This document shows, one piece after another, positions 19,427 through 32,698 of a DNA stretch of 64,000 bases. The stretch spans positions 27,379 to 91,378 of the forward strand of contig JAHLKH010000109.1 in the NCBI GenBank assembly GCA_025526915.1, given 5' to 3'. Source of the stretch: Entophlyctis helioformis. Taxonomy: Eukaryota; Chytridiomycota; Chytridiomycetes; Chytridiales; Chytriomycetaceae. The position numbers and the translations under genes are program-made. The notes below the pieces were generated by a model. It was not told the origin of the DNA. It did no database searches and worked only from the letters and a program-made list of their open reading frames with translations. Every line of letters starts with the position of its first letter. Position 1 is the first letter of the stretch.

Positions 19427-22400
19427 GGCGCAGTCTGAGCGTCCTCCTGCGCCGACCGAGCCGTTGGCAGCACTGCCAGAGAATATTCCCGCTGACGGCC
19501 AGGCTGCACCGGCCCACGCACTGCTGGAGGGGCAGTCCGACAACAAGCGCTCTGTGGAGCAGCGGACAGCCGCTGCTGCAGAGCTGTCTGTCGAGGCCAT
19601 CACCACCACCACCACGACGACCACGACGACCACCACCACGACGACCACCACGACCACGGCCACGGCTGCAGCCAGCGACACAGCGGCGTCGGCAGCTTCG
19701 ACGGAATCCGTGGCCGTCGAGCTCGTTCACACGCACACGCACATGCGCACCAGCTCAGCCGCCACTGTGCTGGCAGCCGCTGCCGTCGCCACCACGGCCA
19801 CGGCCACCGAGGCGGCTGCGACCGCCGAGACCGGCACGGCCGCTGCCGAGCATGCAGCCGACGTCCCCGCCGTCCTCCTGCCCAGCCCGCCCGGCTCGCC
19901 GATGCACCAATCACATGTCTTGGCGCACCACGACCTCGAGCCATTCCACCACCACAGCCAACCTGCTGCCCAGCACGACGACGTCGACGACGACCTTGAA
20001 CTGATGGTGCAGCACACGCAGCAGCAGGTGGCCATCAACGCAGTCCACGTCGCCGCCGCCCTCGAGGCAGGCAGCACAGCCAACATCAACGACAGCGTCG
20101 CCTCTCTTGCGTCGATGGCGTCGATGGCCTCGATGGCCTCGATGGCGTCGGCCGAGTCCAGCGGGGGAGCATTCACACCACCGCTCACCGACACCGACAC
20201 CGACTCGGCGTTTGCGGCCCTGCCGTCGTCTGCGAGCCTTGCGCACCTGGGCATGTCGTCCAACGCCGCGCTGGCCAGTGCCGCCGACCTGTCGTCGAAT
20301 GCTTTCCTCGACCATGAAGACCAGCAGCAGCAGCAAGATGGCCACACGTCCCAGTCTGTTGTTGTGGATTCGGCGGCAACGTCAGCAACAGCCACCCACG
20401 GCCGCCGTGACGAGGGCCAGATCAACAATGTCAGCAGCACCCGTGACCAGCAACAGCAACACGAGCAATTACAGCAGACGCAGCAGACGCAGCAGCGCAA
20501 CACGTCCGGCATGCGCATCCACACAAGCGCCAGCTCCAGCACGCTCGCCAACAACGCCAACAGCTTCACCAGCCCAGACAGCACCAACCAGCAGCAGCAG
20601 ATGCCCGAACACGCGCTGTCTGGAAAGCGCAGCTCTGCTTTCAAGCGCTTCAAGAACAACGTGTCGGCCATCTTCGGCCGCTCGTCGACTAGCCTGCACG
20701 CGCCGGACGACGCCAGCAGCATCGCGAGCTCGAGCACAGACACCCGCAACCACTACGGCATCGCAGGCAGCAGCGTCCAGAACTCACCGTACCCCGACTC
20801 GGCCCCGGCATACCTGCAGCACGCGCCGTCGCAGTCGTCGCCCTCGCTCCTGCTGTCGCACAACCAGCCGCTCCCGTCACCCGAGTCTCCAAAGGTGTCG
20901 TCCACGTCATCGGCTGCCACAGGCACGTCGGCTGCGACCAGCACCAAGCGTCGCTCGCTCATCCGATCCGCGTCCTTTGCCAAGCTCACGTCGCTGTTCC
21001 ACTTTGGCTCGCAGAATGATCAGCAGCATGAGAGTGCCTCTGGTCAGGCAAGTGCCGGCAGCGGCAGCATCGGCAGCAGCAGTAGCAGCGCTACCAGCAG
21101 TGCCCACGGCTTGTACGGCCGCCGCCAGAGCCAGCAGCAGCAGTTCCACCACCAGCGTGGCGGCATTCGCGCCAGTGTGAGCACCATGGCCAGCGCCAAG
21201 AGCAACAGCAACCTCAGCATCAACGGATCGTCTGCGTCTCTGTACGGCGTCAATGGAGCCAACGCATCCAAGCTCTCGATGGCGTCGTCGTCCATGGGCG
21301 GATCCTCGTCTGCACTCTCGCCATCTGCGTCCATGGCGTCGCTCAACCTCGCGTCTGCAACTGGATTTGGCTCGGAGACGTTCAACCAGATGCACTCGGG
21401 CAGCCACGCCTCGGGCAGCAACAGCAACAGCAGCAGCAACGAGGGCAGCCCCAGCGGCCTCCGCGCCAACCGATTCTTGGGAAGCAAGTTTGTGCGTCGT
21501 GCGCAGTCGCACATGGTGCTTGGATCCAAGGCCAAGCAGCAGCAGCACCAGCAGCAGCTCGAAGACAACCAGCTGCGGCCCGGCCCTCTCATGACCGGAT
21601 TTGGCAGCATGAACGGCGGCTTCTCCGAGACGAGCAGCCCCACGGCCGTCGGCACGCCCAAGGGCAATTCGCTCGACACGGACGTGTCGGACGTGAGTGC
21701 ACTCAACAGTACGGTCATCTCGGTGTCGTCGACCAACGGCGTCGTCGGGTCCACGGCGTGGGCCAATCTGCCGCCCATGTACGGCAACGGCAATGGTAAC
21801 GGCTACAGCAACGGGCACAGTCAGAGTCACACGCGCAGCTCGTCCACGCAGTCGACCGCGTCCACCAAGTACAAGACGAGCTACTCGTCCAACTCGGTGC
21901 GGCTGTCCAACGCCGAGGTCAAGCCCAGCGACTTTTCCAAGATCCGGCTGATTGGCAAGGGCGACGTGGGCCGCGTGTACCTGGTGCGCAAGCAGGACGA
22001 CGACCGGCTGTTTGCCATGAAGGGTGCGTTTGGCTGGTTGTCATTGACTGTTGTGTATTGACTGTCGTGTATCGACTGTCGTGTATCGACTGTTTTGTAT
22101 CGACTGCCATGCACTCGTACTCACCATCTCTCGTCTCGCGTGCGCACAGTGCTGTCCAAGAAGGAAATGATCAAGCGCAACAAGATCCGCCGCGTGCTCG
22201 CCGAGCAGGAGATCTTGGCCACGGCCAACCACCCGTTCATCGTGACGCTGTACCACTCGTTCCAGAGCGACAAGCACCTGTACTTTGTCACCGAGTACTG
22301 CTCCGGCGGCGAGTTCTTCCGCGCGCTGCAGAGCCGCCCTGGCAAGTGCTTGCCCGAGCAGGACGCGCGCTTCTACGCCGCAGAGGTCATCTGTGCCCTC

Positions 22401-23141
22401 GAGTTCCTGCACCTGATGGGCTACATCTACCGCGACCTCAAGCCCGAGAACATCCTGCTGCACCACACGGGCCACATCATGCTCGCCGACTTTGACCTGT
22501 CCAAGCCGTCCAAGTCGCCCGGCACGCCAAACATCATGCGCTCGGCTGCTACGCCCTTTGGCTCCAACCCGACCCAGACCGTCATCGACACCAAGTCGTG
22601 CACCTCGAGCATCCGCACCAACTCGTTTGTCGGCACCGAAGAGTACATTGCCCCCGAGGTCATCCGCGGCAACGGCCACACGAGCAACGTCGACTGGTGG
22701 ACCCTCGGCATCCTCATCTACGAGATGCTGTACGGCACGACGCCGTTCAAGGGCGCCAACCGCAGCATCACCTTTAGCAACGTGCTGCACATGGATGTCC
22801 AGTTCCCCGAACACCCGTTCGCACCTATCTCGGCGCCATGCAAGCACGTTGTGCGCAAGCTGCTCATCAAGGACGAGAACAGGCGGCTGGGCTCGCGTGC
22901 CGGCGCTGCGGATGTCAAGGCACACCCCTTCTTCAAGCCCGTCAACTGGGCACTCCTGCGCAACTCGACGCCGCCCATCAAGCCAACGGTCCGCGACCCC
23001 ACCGATCCCAAGCTGTTCCGGTCCATCCGCGAGAGCCGCAGCCTGGACCTTTCAAAGGAGTCGCTTCTGGCCGAGGCCGATCTGTTGGGCGATGCCAACC
23101 CGTTCCGTGGATTCGAATCTGTTACCCTGCACCATTCCTGA
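19029..23141 (+). CDS. AGC-family kinase of the KIN82/FPK1/NRC-2 type
   Basis: Two exons (19029-22023 and 22150-23141) give 1,328 residues. The first ~960 residues are low complexity: poly-Gln, poly-Ser, a run of about 17 Thr, His/Gln runs. The C-terminal catalytic domain has the glycine loop [12 protein letters not shown], the Lys in [18 protein letters not shown] in place of DFG (ADFDLSKPS), a long activation-loop insert, and [15 protein letters not shown]. It ends with an AGC tail containing [12 protein letters not shown]. The DFD variant, insert and GTEEYIAPE signature are those of the fungal flippase-kinase/NRC-2 group, related to plant phototropin-type AGC kinases. Yeast members phosphorylate phospholipid flippases; that role here is inferred. 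The start is the first in-frame ATG. Confidence 0.9.
22024..22149 (+). other. Kinase-gene intron with 16-bp tandem repeats
   Basis: A GT-AG intron separates AAG-G from TG-CTG in the kinase N-lobe. It contains about four copies of a TGTATCGACTGTCG-like unit and is otherwise unremarkable. Confidence 0.85.
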
Positions 23142-23239
23142 TCGCTTTCTTATTGGACAGTCATCATTGTCACCTTCATTTTTGCCCGTCCCTCCCCTCT
23201 CTATATTGAAAACGTTGCATCGTCCCCTTGCCCGCTTCA

Positions 23240-26118
23240 ATGCCGGAGCCTTTGCCAGATCCAGACCATGCTCCTGTGGATACCCGTCACGTTGACGCAG
23301 CTGCCCAACCGTCTGTGCCGTCGCCTCTGAAGCCTGATACACAAGCAGCGGCATCGGCAATCGCGGCGGGCGAGCACGACAAGCAGCAGGCTTCCAAGAC
23401 AATGGCCATGCCCGCCATATCGTCCAAGAAGCAGGCAGTCACGATTCCTGTCAATGCCAGCACGGCGTCCAGTGCGCCGACGTCAGCCATCCCAGCCCGC
23501 CCACACCGCCCACAGTCGGCCAAGTCGTCTGCGTCGGCACCTGGCACAGGCGCATCTCACGGCACCTTCCCTGCATCATCCCTCGGCTCGCACCAGCCCA
23601 GACAAACGCGCTCTCCGTCGCCAGTCTTTATCGGCCTCGACATGCCGCCATCCGCCCCCGCCATCAGCAGATCTGCGTCACCCTCTGCCATCAACGCCGC
23701 CATCCTCAACAACCAAAACAGCATCAACTTGTCCAGCACCGTCCCTGCTGCCTCTAGCGAACGCAAAGTCTCGTTCCAAGTGCCCCTCCAGCAGACTAGC
23801 AGACCCAGCTCGTCGAAACGCGATCCGCTGCCTGGCCACCACGGACCGCCTGCGCAATCTCAGCTCCCGCTCCCCATCTTCAGCCCCAAGCGACCCGCCA
23901 CCGGCCAAGCCGGTATGGGACTCGCCAATCTGCAGGCCGTTGTTGTGGACAAGCGCGGACAACACCCGCACCACCAGCACTCTGATCACTCCCAAAGCCA
24001 CGGCCATGTGTCTGGACGGGTCAGTGCTGCCCATGAGCACCATCACGGGTTTGACCATCACCACGATGCGTCGCTGTCGGCAATCCCGCCTGGCACGCTT
24101 GTGATCCCTGGCGTGTATATTGTGGGGAGCAGTGCGGTGCCTGCCACGACGGCTACTACTGCACAAGCAGGCGGCAGTGGCGGCCAGAGACCGAGATCGG
24201 TGACACCGTCGGCCGGAATGGGTGGACAAGCCGGACAGGCCGGACAGGCCGGGCAGGCAAAGCGGCCGGGGAGTGGCGCGTCGCGAGCTGGCCGGCCTGC
24301 GAGCGCATCGTCTGCTGCTGCGAGTGCAACCAAGGTGCCCTTGTACCAACATCTGCAGTACATGAATTCTGGGCACGTTAACTTGCACCAGCATCCACCA
24401 CAAGACAAACGTACGTTCTGCACATGGCGTGGCTTGCTCTGCTGATGGCTAACCGTCTTGGATCGGTGGATCGGTGGAACGATGAACAGTGGTGCAGCTT
24501 GATGGCAACCTGGACGAGTTTGAGAGCGTGCCAGAGAACCCGTCTCTGCTGATGCGTCGTGGGTTTGATCGGCTGTCTGTGGGCAGTCGGGCATCAAGGT
24601 ACGACCACTTGGCCGGCTTAAGATGTGATGCACAGAGAACGTGCTGACAATCCACCCGAGTGCAGTCGGCCATCGTCGGCACGCAGCATCGCTCGCCGTG
24701 GCTTTTCTGGCGCTGTCGGTTCGCTTGCAGACGACCAGGCATCGCAGGACCGCAGTCTTGCAAATGGCGGCCATGGGCACGGACACCAGGCTCCGCGTAC
24801 TGGTGGCTCTAAATCTGGCCCAGGAGCCACCATCGATCAGAGCCACAGCCACGAGCATGGTCATGGCATCACTCTGAATGAGCACCATGCCCATGCTCAC
24901 GGCGGCGATGACGATCAAGGGCAGATGCGTCCGTTGACGTACATCCGGCCGAGTCTCATCAAGATGCAGTCGGTGCGCACCAACATTGACCATTTCCGTA
25001 TCGAGCAGATCGCTCTCCGTCGCCTACGGTACGTGATCGAGCACAACCAAGCCGAGCACGACCATCTGTCCATCGTGCAGCTCCTCGAGCAAAGGTACCC
25101 TCACAACACGCTCTTGCTTTATACACTAGCCGCTGACACCAACACGACCCCCCACAGCTACGTGCCGGACACACTCATCCAGCGGTACTTTGGCACATCC
25201 TACACAACCATCCACAGCCTGCGCGTTCTGCTCCTCCAGTCCATCGACGCCACCAAACGGTACCGGCTGCGCACAGCTGCACCGCGTATCACAACGTCGC
25301 GCATTGTTCCTGACGACGACGAGGTGCTCCGCGATCTCCAGACCAACACTTTTCCGCATGCTCATGTACCGCATATCCGGCCTGCGCTTCCGCCGCGCCG
25401 ACAGAACGCTCCGTCGCGCGGTTCAGCGCGATCGTACTCGACCAGACCACAGCAGCAGCAGCAGCAGTATCAGGTGGGCAACGAGCACGGACTAAAGCTC
25501 GACGGCGAGGATGAGTTGGCAGACGTTCCCGTAGGCCGCGTGCCGATCCGCATGTACAAGCAGCGGGCCGAGGTCAAGACGCCTGCAGCGATTCTGTCTG
25601 TGCTGGAATCGGTCGACCGTGCACGCGAGCGCGAGAGTGCAAAGGGCGTGCTGGGTGCTGTGAGACGGAGACGCAAGGGCGGATCGCCGGGCAGGGCTGG
25701 GAGCGGCGCGGGTGCGGGCGCTGGCCAAGCAGGTGGCAGACCATCGAGTGTTGGCATGGGTGCGTTCTTTGGCGTACACGCTCCCCGTGTCTCCCTCTCT
25801 GTCCCTGGCGCCAAGCCCAAGCACGCCAAGCCAGCCAAGGTACGCATCCCGTCTTCTCTGTCTGCCAGAGACCTTGATTGCTGTTGCTGTCGAGCTGGGC
25901 TGACGAGTGTGTGCCAGATCAAGAGTGTCAAGGGAGCGGCACCCAAGGCGTACATTGAGGATCCGCCGCTCCTGCCAAACGAGAATCTGAATGTGCCGCA
26001 GCCGGAGCTCGTTGCTGCACCGATACGCGCCAAGGACCCCGTCAAGGCGCTGGGCGTGGACAGCATCCTGCGCATGTTTGAAGCAAAACAACGAGAGCGA
26101 TACGCGATTGGTGTCTGA
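23240..26118 (+). CDS. Disordered protein of unknown function
   Basis: The product starts MPEPLPDPDHAPVDT at 23240. Exons are 23240-24411, about 24490-24599, about 24665-25095, 25159-25840 and about 25919-26118, joined by short GT-AG introns. The protein is rich in Ser, Ala, Pro, His and Gly. More ordered-looking stretches are LPIFSPKR, ENPSLLMRRGFDRLSVGSR, a helical block RPSLIKMQSVRTNIDHFRIE...RRLRYVIEH, and the C-terminus VDSILRMFEAKQRERYAIGV. I do not recognise a domain. An AATAAA at 26120-26125 lies just after the stop, and the 3' end converges on the ASH2 gene, whose stop is only about 50 bp away. Confidence 0.7.
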
Positions 26119-26164
26119 CAATAAACGCGTGGCGACAACACCTGCAATGCTTCGCGAGCATGCT

Positions 26165-29100
26165 TTATTGGCCAGTCGGTGCGGTGGGTGCATCATTCAT
26201 ATGCACATCGACAGTCTCGCCTGTTGTCGTGGCTGCCGCCTGCTTCTCGCTATGCTCGGGGTCGCTATCCGATGCTTGTATGCGAGCATCCTGGCCAGCA
26301 TCCGCGTGCTCATTGGACGCATTCTGAGGATTAGGCGGTTGCTGCTGCTGCTGCTGCTGCTGCCGAGTCTCCAGCGGCGAGTGGGCGTCGGTTGGAGGCG
26401 TCTTGACATTCGCGTCGGCCGCACCAGCAACATCAGCAGCAGTCACATCCTCCATCTTGGCCTCTATCATCACCGCGTCCGCTGCACTCACAACATCCGA
26501 GGCATCCAATATCGAGCTCAGTCCAGCAGCCTCGGTCTTTGGAGCAGCAGACGCAGCATTGGCCGCAACGTTCGCGGCGGCAGTCGCTGCAGCCTTGGCC
26601 AGTCGCTGCCGCTTCCGCTCCATCCGCAATGCCTGCTTGCGCGCAACCTCTGCTGCTGCCTCATCCGCCCGTCGTCGCTTCATCTCGTCGCGCAGCTCGG
26701 CCCACGACCCAAGCTCCTGCACCTCGCAAAACGGCCGTGCTCCGTCTGGCGGCGTGTATGCAAACTTGGGTCCAAAGTTCGCAGTCACGTTTCCGCCCTT
26801 GAACAGCGAGATGGCCGGGTGGTACTTCCCTGCAGAGTATTGCGATGCGTGAGCATGGCTTCCACGGCATGGCCAAGATCAGCCAACCAACGAGACGACA
26901 CACCTTGAACGAGATCGCGAAAGGCAACACCAAGCGGCTGGCCATTCTTGTAGTATCGGATCTCGCTGCCTGGAATGGTCGCGAGCGGCTTGCTGTGGAA
27001 TGGCATATACTGCAGCATGCGTGCAGGATCCCACAATCGACGCATCAGCTCTGGATCGACATTCAGGATCTCTGCGTGGGCTGGTGCTGCTGGTGCTGCT
27101 GTGGGCTGTGACGATGGCTCTGACGCTGCATCACTTGCAAGCATTGACACAGCGGTATCGGCCGACAGGGCCGAGTCTGGATGCGCCGTTGACCCATTTG
27201 CTGCTTCACTTGCATCGACCGCCATCGGCTGTTCAGCTGGCGGTTCTGCCTGCTGAGCGTCCTTTGGCGCTGCCGAGCTTGCGATGCCAGCAGGGAGGAA
27301 CGCGGCACTTGCTGTGGCTGGCTGGCTGGGTGGAAAGAAGATTGTCAGGCCAAGCACGTCTCCTGGTCCTGAGTGTCCATGAATTGTCAGTCTGGTGCTG
27401 CCGGGACACCAAACGCGAGGCTACAACCTACCATATCCAGCAAGGAACTGCTCGGGCATCGGCTGTTTCTTTGACCGGTGGAACAGTGCCGCAGGCTTGT
27501 CGCGGTACGAGTAGCCAAACTGATCGTATCCACACGGTGCTTGCAGGTCGCCACTGATCTGAGCCCATCCAATGCTGGCAGCCGAGTCGTTAGTCCACGA
27601 GTGCAGACGTATCAAGCAAGCCTAAACAGCAGTCCTACCGACTATTGCCAGAGTGCTCGTTGATCTTGACTTCAAAGTACCAGTATCCGTCCCAAACGCC
27701 ATGCGATGCTTTGGCCATGCGGTAGCCCTTTTCGTTGGAGACCGAGTGGCCGCTGTCAAAGACCTTGACCTGTGGCGCTGTATGGGTCGGCTCGTCGCTG
27801 ATGACGACGCGTGATCGCGGGTTGTCCACATCGGGATAGATCACTGGATGGCAACGCCGCCTGTTAGCAACAGGGTGCATCATAACATTGGCAAACAGTC
27901 TGAACCTACTGATCGCGGTGGCAGGGTCAATATCGTCCTCCAACGGAGCACCCGATGGCCCGGTTGCCACAGCTACCGATGCTCCTACTCCTGCTGGCGT
28001 TGAAGTGCTTCCATTCGCCGCTGTCGATGCAGATGTTTCGTCATCCGCCTTCTTTTTGGGCTTCTGCGTCTTCTTGGGTCGCTTTGGCGCTGTTACCGCT
28101 GCTGCTGATACTGCGGTTGCTGCCCCACTCTCAGGAGTACTGTTTTCTGTCGATGCTCCTGCCATACGAGATGCGCTTGCCACAGCCGCCGATGCTGCTG
28201 GTGTCGGCGCTGCTTCTGGCGTGCTTGCTGCATTGCTCGCGTTCACGACCGTTGTCTCGTCCGTCCCATTCGCGTTGCTGGCCGGGGTCGATGTCGCTAA
28301 TCCGCCCAATATGGTGGCAGCAGATGCAGCTGTGTGGCTCGTTTTTTGCTGTTTGGGTTTAGGTGCTGGCTGCGTCTGCGCCTGCGCCTGCGCCAGTAGC
28401 TGCGGCTGCTGTAGCAATGTCAAGACTGCTGGGCCTTCAATGGGCGACGACTCGCCTGGTCCAGTTGCCGCGCCAGACGTGGCCGACTCGGCGCCGTCTT
28501 CTTCAGTCTTTTTCCTCTTCTTGTCCTTGCGAGCCTCGTCCTCGATCAGGCTGCCATCGGCTGCAATGTCGTACGCCACGGGACGCAACTTGCGCGAGTA
28601 TTCGAGTGACACGGTCGAAGGAAACTCGAGCGCCACAGCCTCAAGTGCCCATAAGCCCTGCTCGTTGTCGTCAAACTGCTTCGTTCCAGAGATGAAGCGG
28701 ATGCCGGTCGACAGGCAGCTGGCTACGCTGTTGCGCCATGTGCCTGCGCGACTCTTGAGCCAGAGGATGTCCCAGTTGGACTCGATAAATGTGCAAATGT
28801 CTTGCTTCCAGTGGTAGAACTTGCGGCCCTCTGGCGACACTTTGCGTGCCTGCATGGTCTGGCACAGATTGAACAGCACCAGATGGACCACATCAACCCT
28901 GATGGAGACATGCACACGTCAGCTCATCCATGTGTTGCAAGAGCTTGATGCTCACGTCATGCATGCCTACCATGACAAGCTCAGCCGTCTGATGACTTCT
29001 TGGCCACTGCCGCAGCCGCGACACGTAAACTGGTAGTAGTCATCGCCAAGAAGCGGCTTGTATGACCAAGCCTTGAGCGCGTCGATGCATGCTGACGTTG

Positions 29101-29814
29101 AAACGCTCGTAAGCATCATGAGCAGTCTTTGCAAGCCATGCACTGGATGACATACATTGGTGGAACCCATTGCCACACACGATGCAGTGGAAAAGTGGCC
29201 GACGCTTGCTGATCGCAGATGAATGTAAGCGAACGCCTTGGTGGCAGCAGATACAGTCCAGGGCAGTCTTACTCTTCGCGCGCTTCACCGCAGTAGCATC
29301 GTGCTCCGTCCGATCCAGCGTTGTGGATCTGTCTGGCGGCAAGATGGGCATTGCCAATCTTTGACGGGCTGCCCGCCGCAGATACTGCGCCGCTGGACAG
29401 TGGCATAGCATGGTCTTGGTGATGCAGCTGGCTTCCGAGCGGCGATGGAAATGTGGCGGCATCCTTCATGTCCACGTCGGCTGGATTCAAGTCGGCAAGT
29501 GCAGAGTGTGTGGTATCTTTGGTGTGTGCGGTATCTGCGGTATCTGCGACAGCCTCTTGCTTGACCGGCAGCTGTGCATCCGTCGCAGGATCGTCCGCCG
29601 GGCCTTGGCTTGGATCTGAGCCTTGCACAACGGCAGGTGGGTCGGTCTCGACGGGCAGCCTGACGAGCGGACGAGCTGGACTTGCTGGAAACGAAGCGTT
29701 GGCCTCGGCCGAGTCTCCGAGCAGGATGCCTGTGATGGACATTTGCGACGGCGGTGCGCTTTCGCTCGGCTGGCTCTCATCTGGGCCGGCCTGCATGCTG
29801 AGCGGTGTCCGCAT
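26165..29814 (-). CDS. ASH2: ASH2 homologue (COMPASS/Set1 complex subunit): zinc finger, winged helix, split SPRY
   Basis: Read 5' to 3' on the minus strand: an acidic N-terminus from MRTPLSMQAG; Cys-rich zinc-finger segments (RCYCGEAREE, DCICCHQG, HCIVCGNGFH); YYQFTCRGCGSG; then the winged-helix region (VHLVLFNLCQ, FYHWKQDICTFIE, GTWRNSVASCLS). A large disordered insert precedes the SPRY domain: EKGYRMAKASHGVWDGYWYF, IGWAQISGDLQAPCGYDQFG, FLAGYG/PGDVLGLTIFFP, EIRYYKNGQPLGVAF, KYHPAISLFKGGNV. The order matches animal and fungal ASH2, a core subunit of H3K4 methyltransferase complexes. A Lys/Arg/Ala-rich tail with poly-Gln follows. Introns include 27575-27638 and about 28,863-28,935. The first zinc-finger half and the next exon are out of frame around 29,270; an unresolved intron or indel is needed there. 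Confidence 0.92.
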
Positions 29815-29895
29815 GACCGTCGTCAGCCGTCGTTGGTATGCGGTTGAGCGACAAGCTTGACGAATCTTTGGAATCTCAAAGGCAACTCGAGGCAC

Positions 29896-29938
<43 letters not shown>

Positions 29939-29961
29939 GACAAGGACAGCAGTACACACGC
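29815..29961. promoter_or_regulatory. Short divergent intergenic region with (CA)n
   Basis: Only 147 bp separate the ASH2 and TRAPPC2L start codons. The stretch holds a CA dinucleotide run at about 29,899-29,931. The two genes presumably share a bidirectional promoter. No TATA-like element is evident. Confidence 0.5.
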
Positions 29962-30723
29962 ATGGCTGCCAAGGTCCACGCCGTCGCTGTTATCGGCAAG
30001 AACGTAGGTGCCGTTGGGCCACAGCCCGACCTGCCGTATCTAAGCGAGGCTAACGGCATGTGGCCTGCAGAACAACCCGCTGTTCATCAAGACGTACACC
30101 GGACAGGCAGACCTCAAGTACCACTTTATCGCCCACACCTCGTGCGATGTCATTGAGGAGCGAGGTGCGTTGCTGGCTGCCCGGCCCTTGCGTGCCTGCT
30201 CTCTGTTCGGCCGCCGTGGCGTGGCGTGGCGTGGCTGGACGGGCCGTTGAATGAAGCTTGTTCGAGGCTCACGCCAACACGACACGCTCCTTGTGTGCGG
30301 TGGACAGTCGCGCCAGGAACCAAGAGCTTCGACCTGTATCTGGGCCTGCTGTACGTCATGGAGGATCTGGCCGTGTTTGGCTACATGACCAACACTCGGG
30401 TCAAGTTTGTGCTCATGGTCGGTGCCGCAGACGTGATCATCAAGGACCAAGAGATCAAGAGTGTGAGTTGGCCGGTGCTTTGCAAGGCGATCTGCTGCGA
30501 CTCTTGTCGGCTGCCTGGCTGCCTGTCTGTCTGGTACCGGGCTGTCTTCCTGCCCAGCTGACGCATGCGTGTACAATGACAGCTCTTCAAGAAGATCCAT
30601 GCCGCATACATCGATCTGCTGCTGAATCCGTTCTGGGACCCCGAGGCACCAGCGATGATCAAGAACCGCCAGTTTTCTCGCCGCATCGATGATGTTATCC
30701 AGTCTGTCAATACACGAGCATGA
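29962..30723 (+). CDS. TRAPPC2L: TRAPP complex subunit, TRAPPC2L/Tca17-like
   Basis: Four exons (29962-30003, 30071-30164, 30308-30462, 30583-30723) encode about 143 residues. The sequence has VHAVAVIGKN, NPLFIKTYTG, LKYHFIAHTSCDVIEER, YLGLLYVMEDLAVFGYMTNT, KFVLMVGAADVIIKD and a C-terminal FFK-like helix (LFKKIHAAYIDLLLNPFW). This is the longin fold of sedlin-family subunits. The DLAVFGYMTNT strand and length match TRAPPC2L rather than TRAPPC2. TRAPP complexes act as Rab exchange factors and tethers in the early secretory pathway and at the Golgi. Confidence 0.9.
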
Positions 30724-30744
30724 TGCTGCATGACTGGAGCATGA

Positions 30745-32370
<1,626 letters not shown>

Positions 32371-32698
32371 AAGGTGCACGACAGATGCTGGGCTGTAAGT
32401 TGATGATCAGAACCCACGCGCCGAACCTGCCAAGAGCAGTTGGGTGTGTCAGCTGGACAGGAACACAATGCGAACGAGAAGGAGATGTGCAGTCGGGGCG
32501 ATGGCAGTCGGCATAGTAGGAGCGAAGACAACTCCTTCTATCCCTCGCTTTATTGCTTGGGCAGAGATTGCCAACGCTCCTATTGATGCTCAGCCAGGGA
32601 GGCAGGGGAGGCAGCCAAGATTATAGAGTTGGGAAGAGGGGGAGAACAGCAGTCTATGTCAGGGTTGGGTTGAAGAGAAGGGGGGAATGGATCGGCAC
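32371..32698. other. Convergent intergenic region DIM1/VPS45
   Basis: These 328 bp lie between two facing stop codons. A TTTATT at about 32,549 would be a polyadenylation signal for the minus-strand VPS45 gene. Nothing else is seen. Confidence 0.5.

Noticed and set aside
19125..20749. Several long antisense frames across the kinase N-terminus
   Set aside because: They reflect CAG/CAC-rich low-complexity coding DNA; the translations are Ser/Cys/Val runs with no domain.
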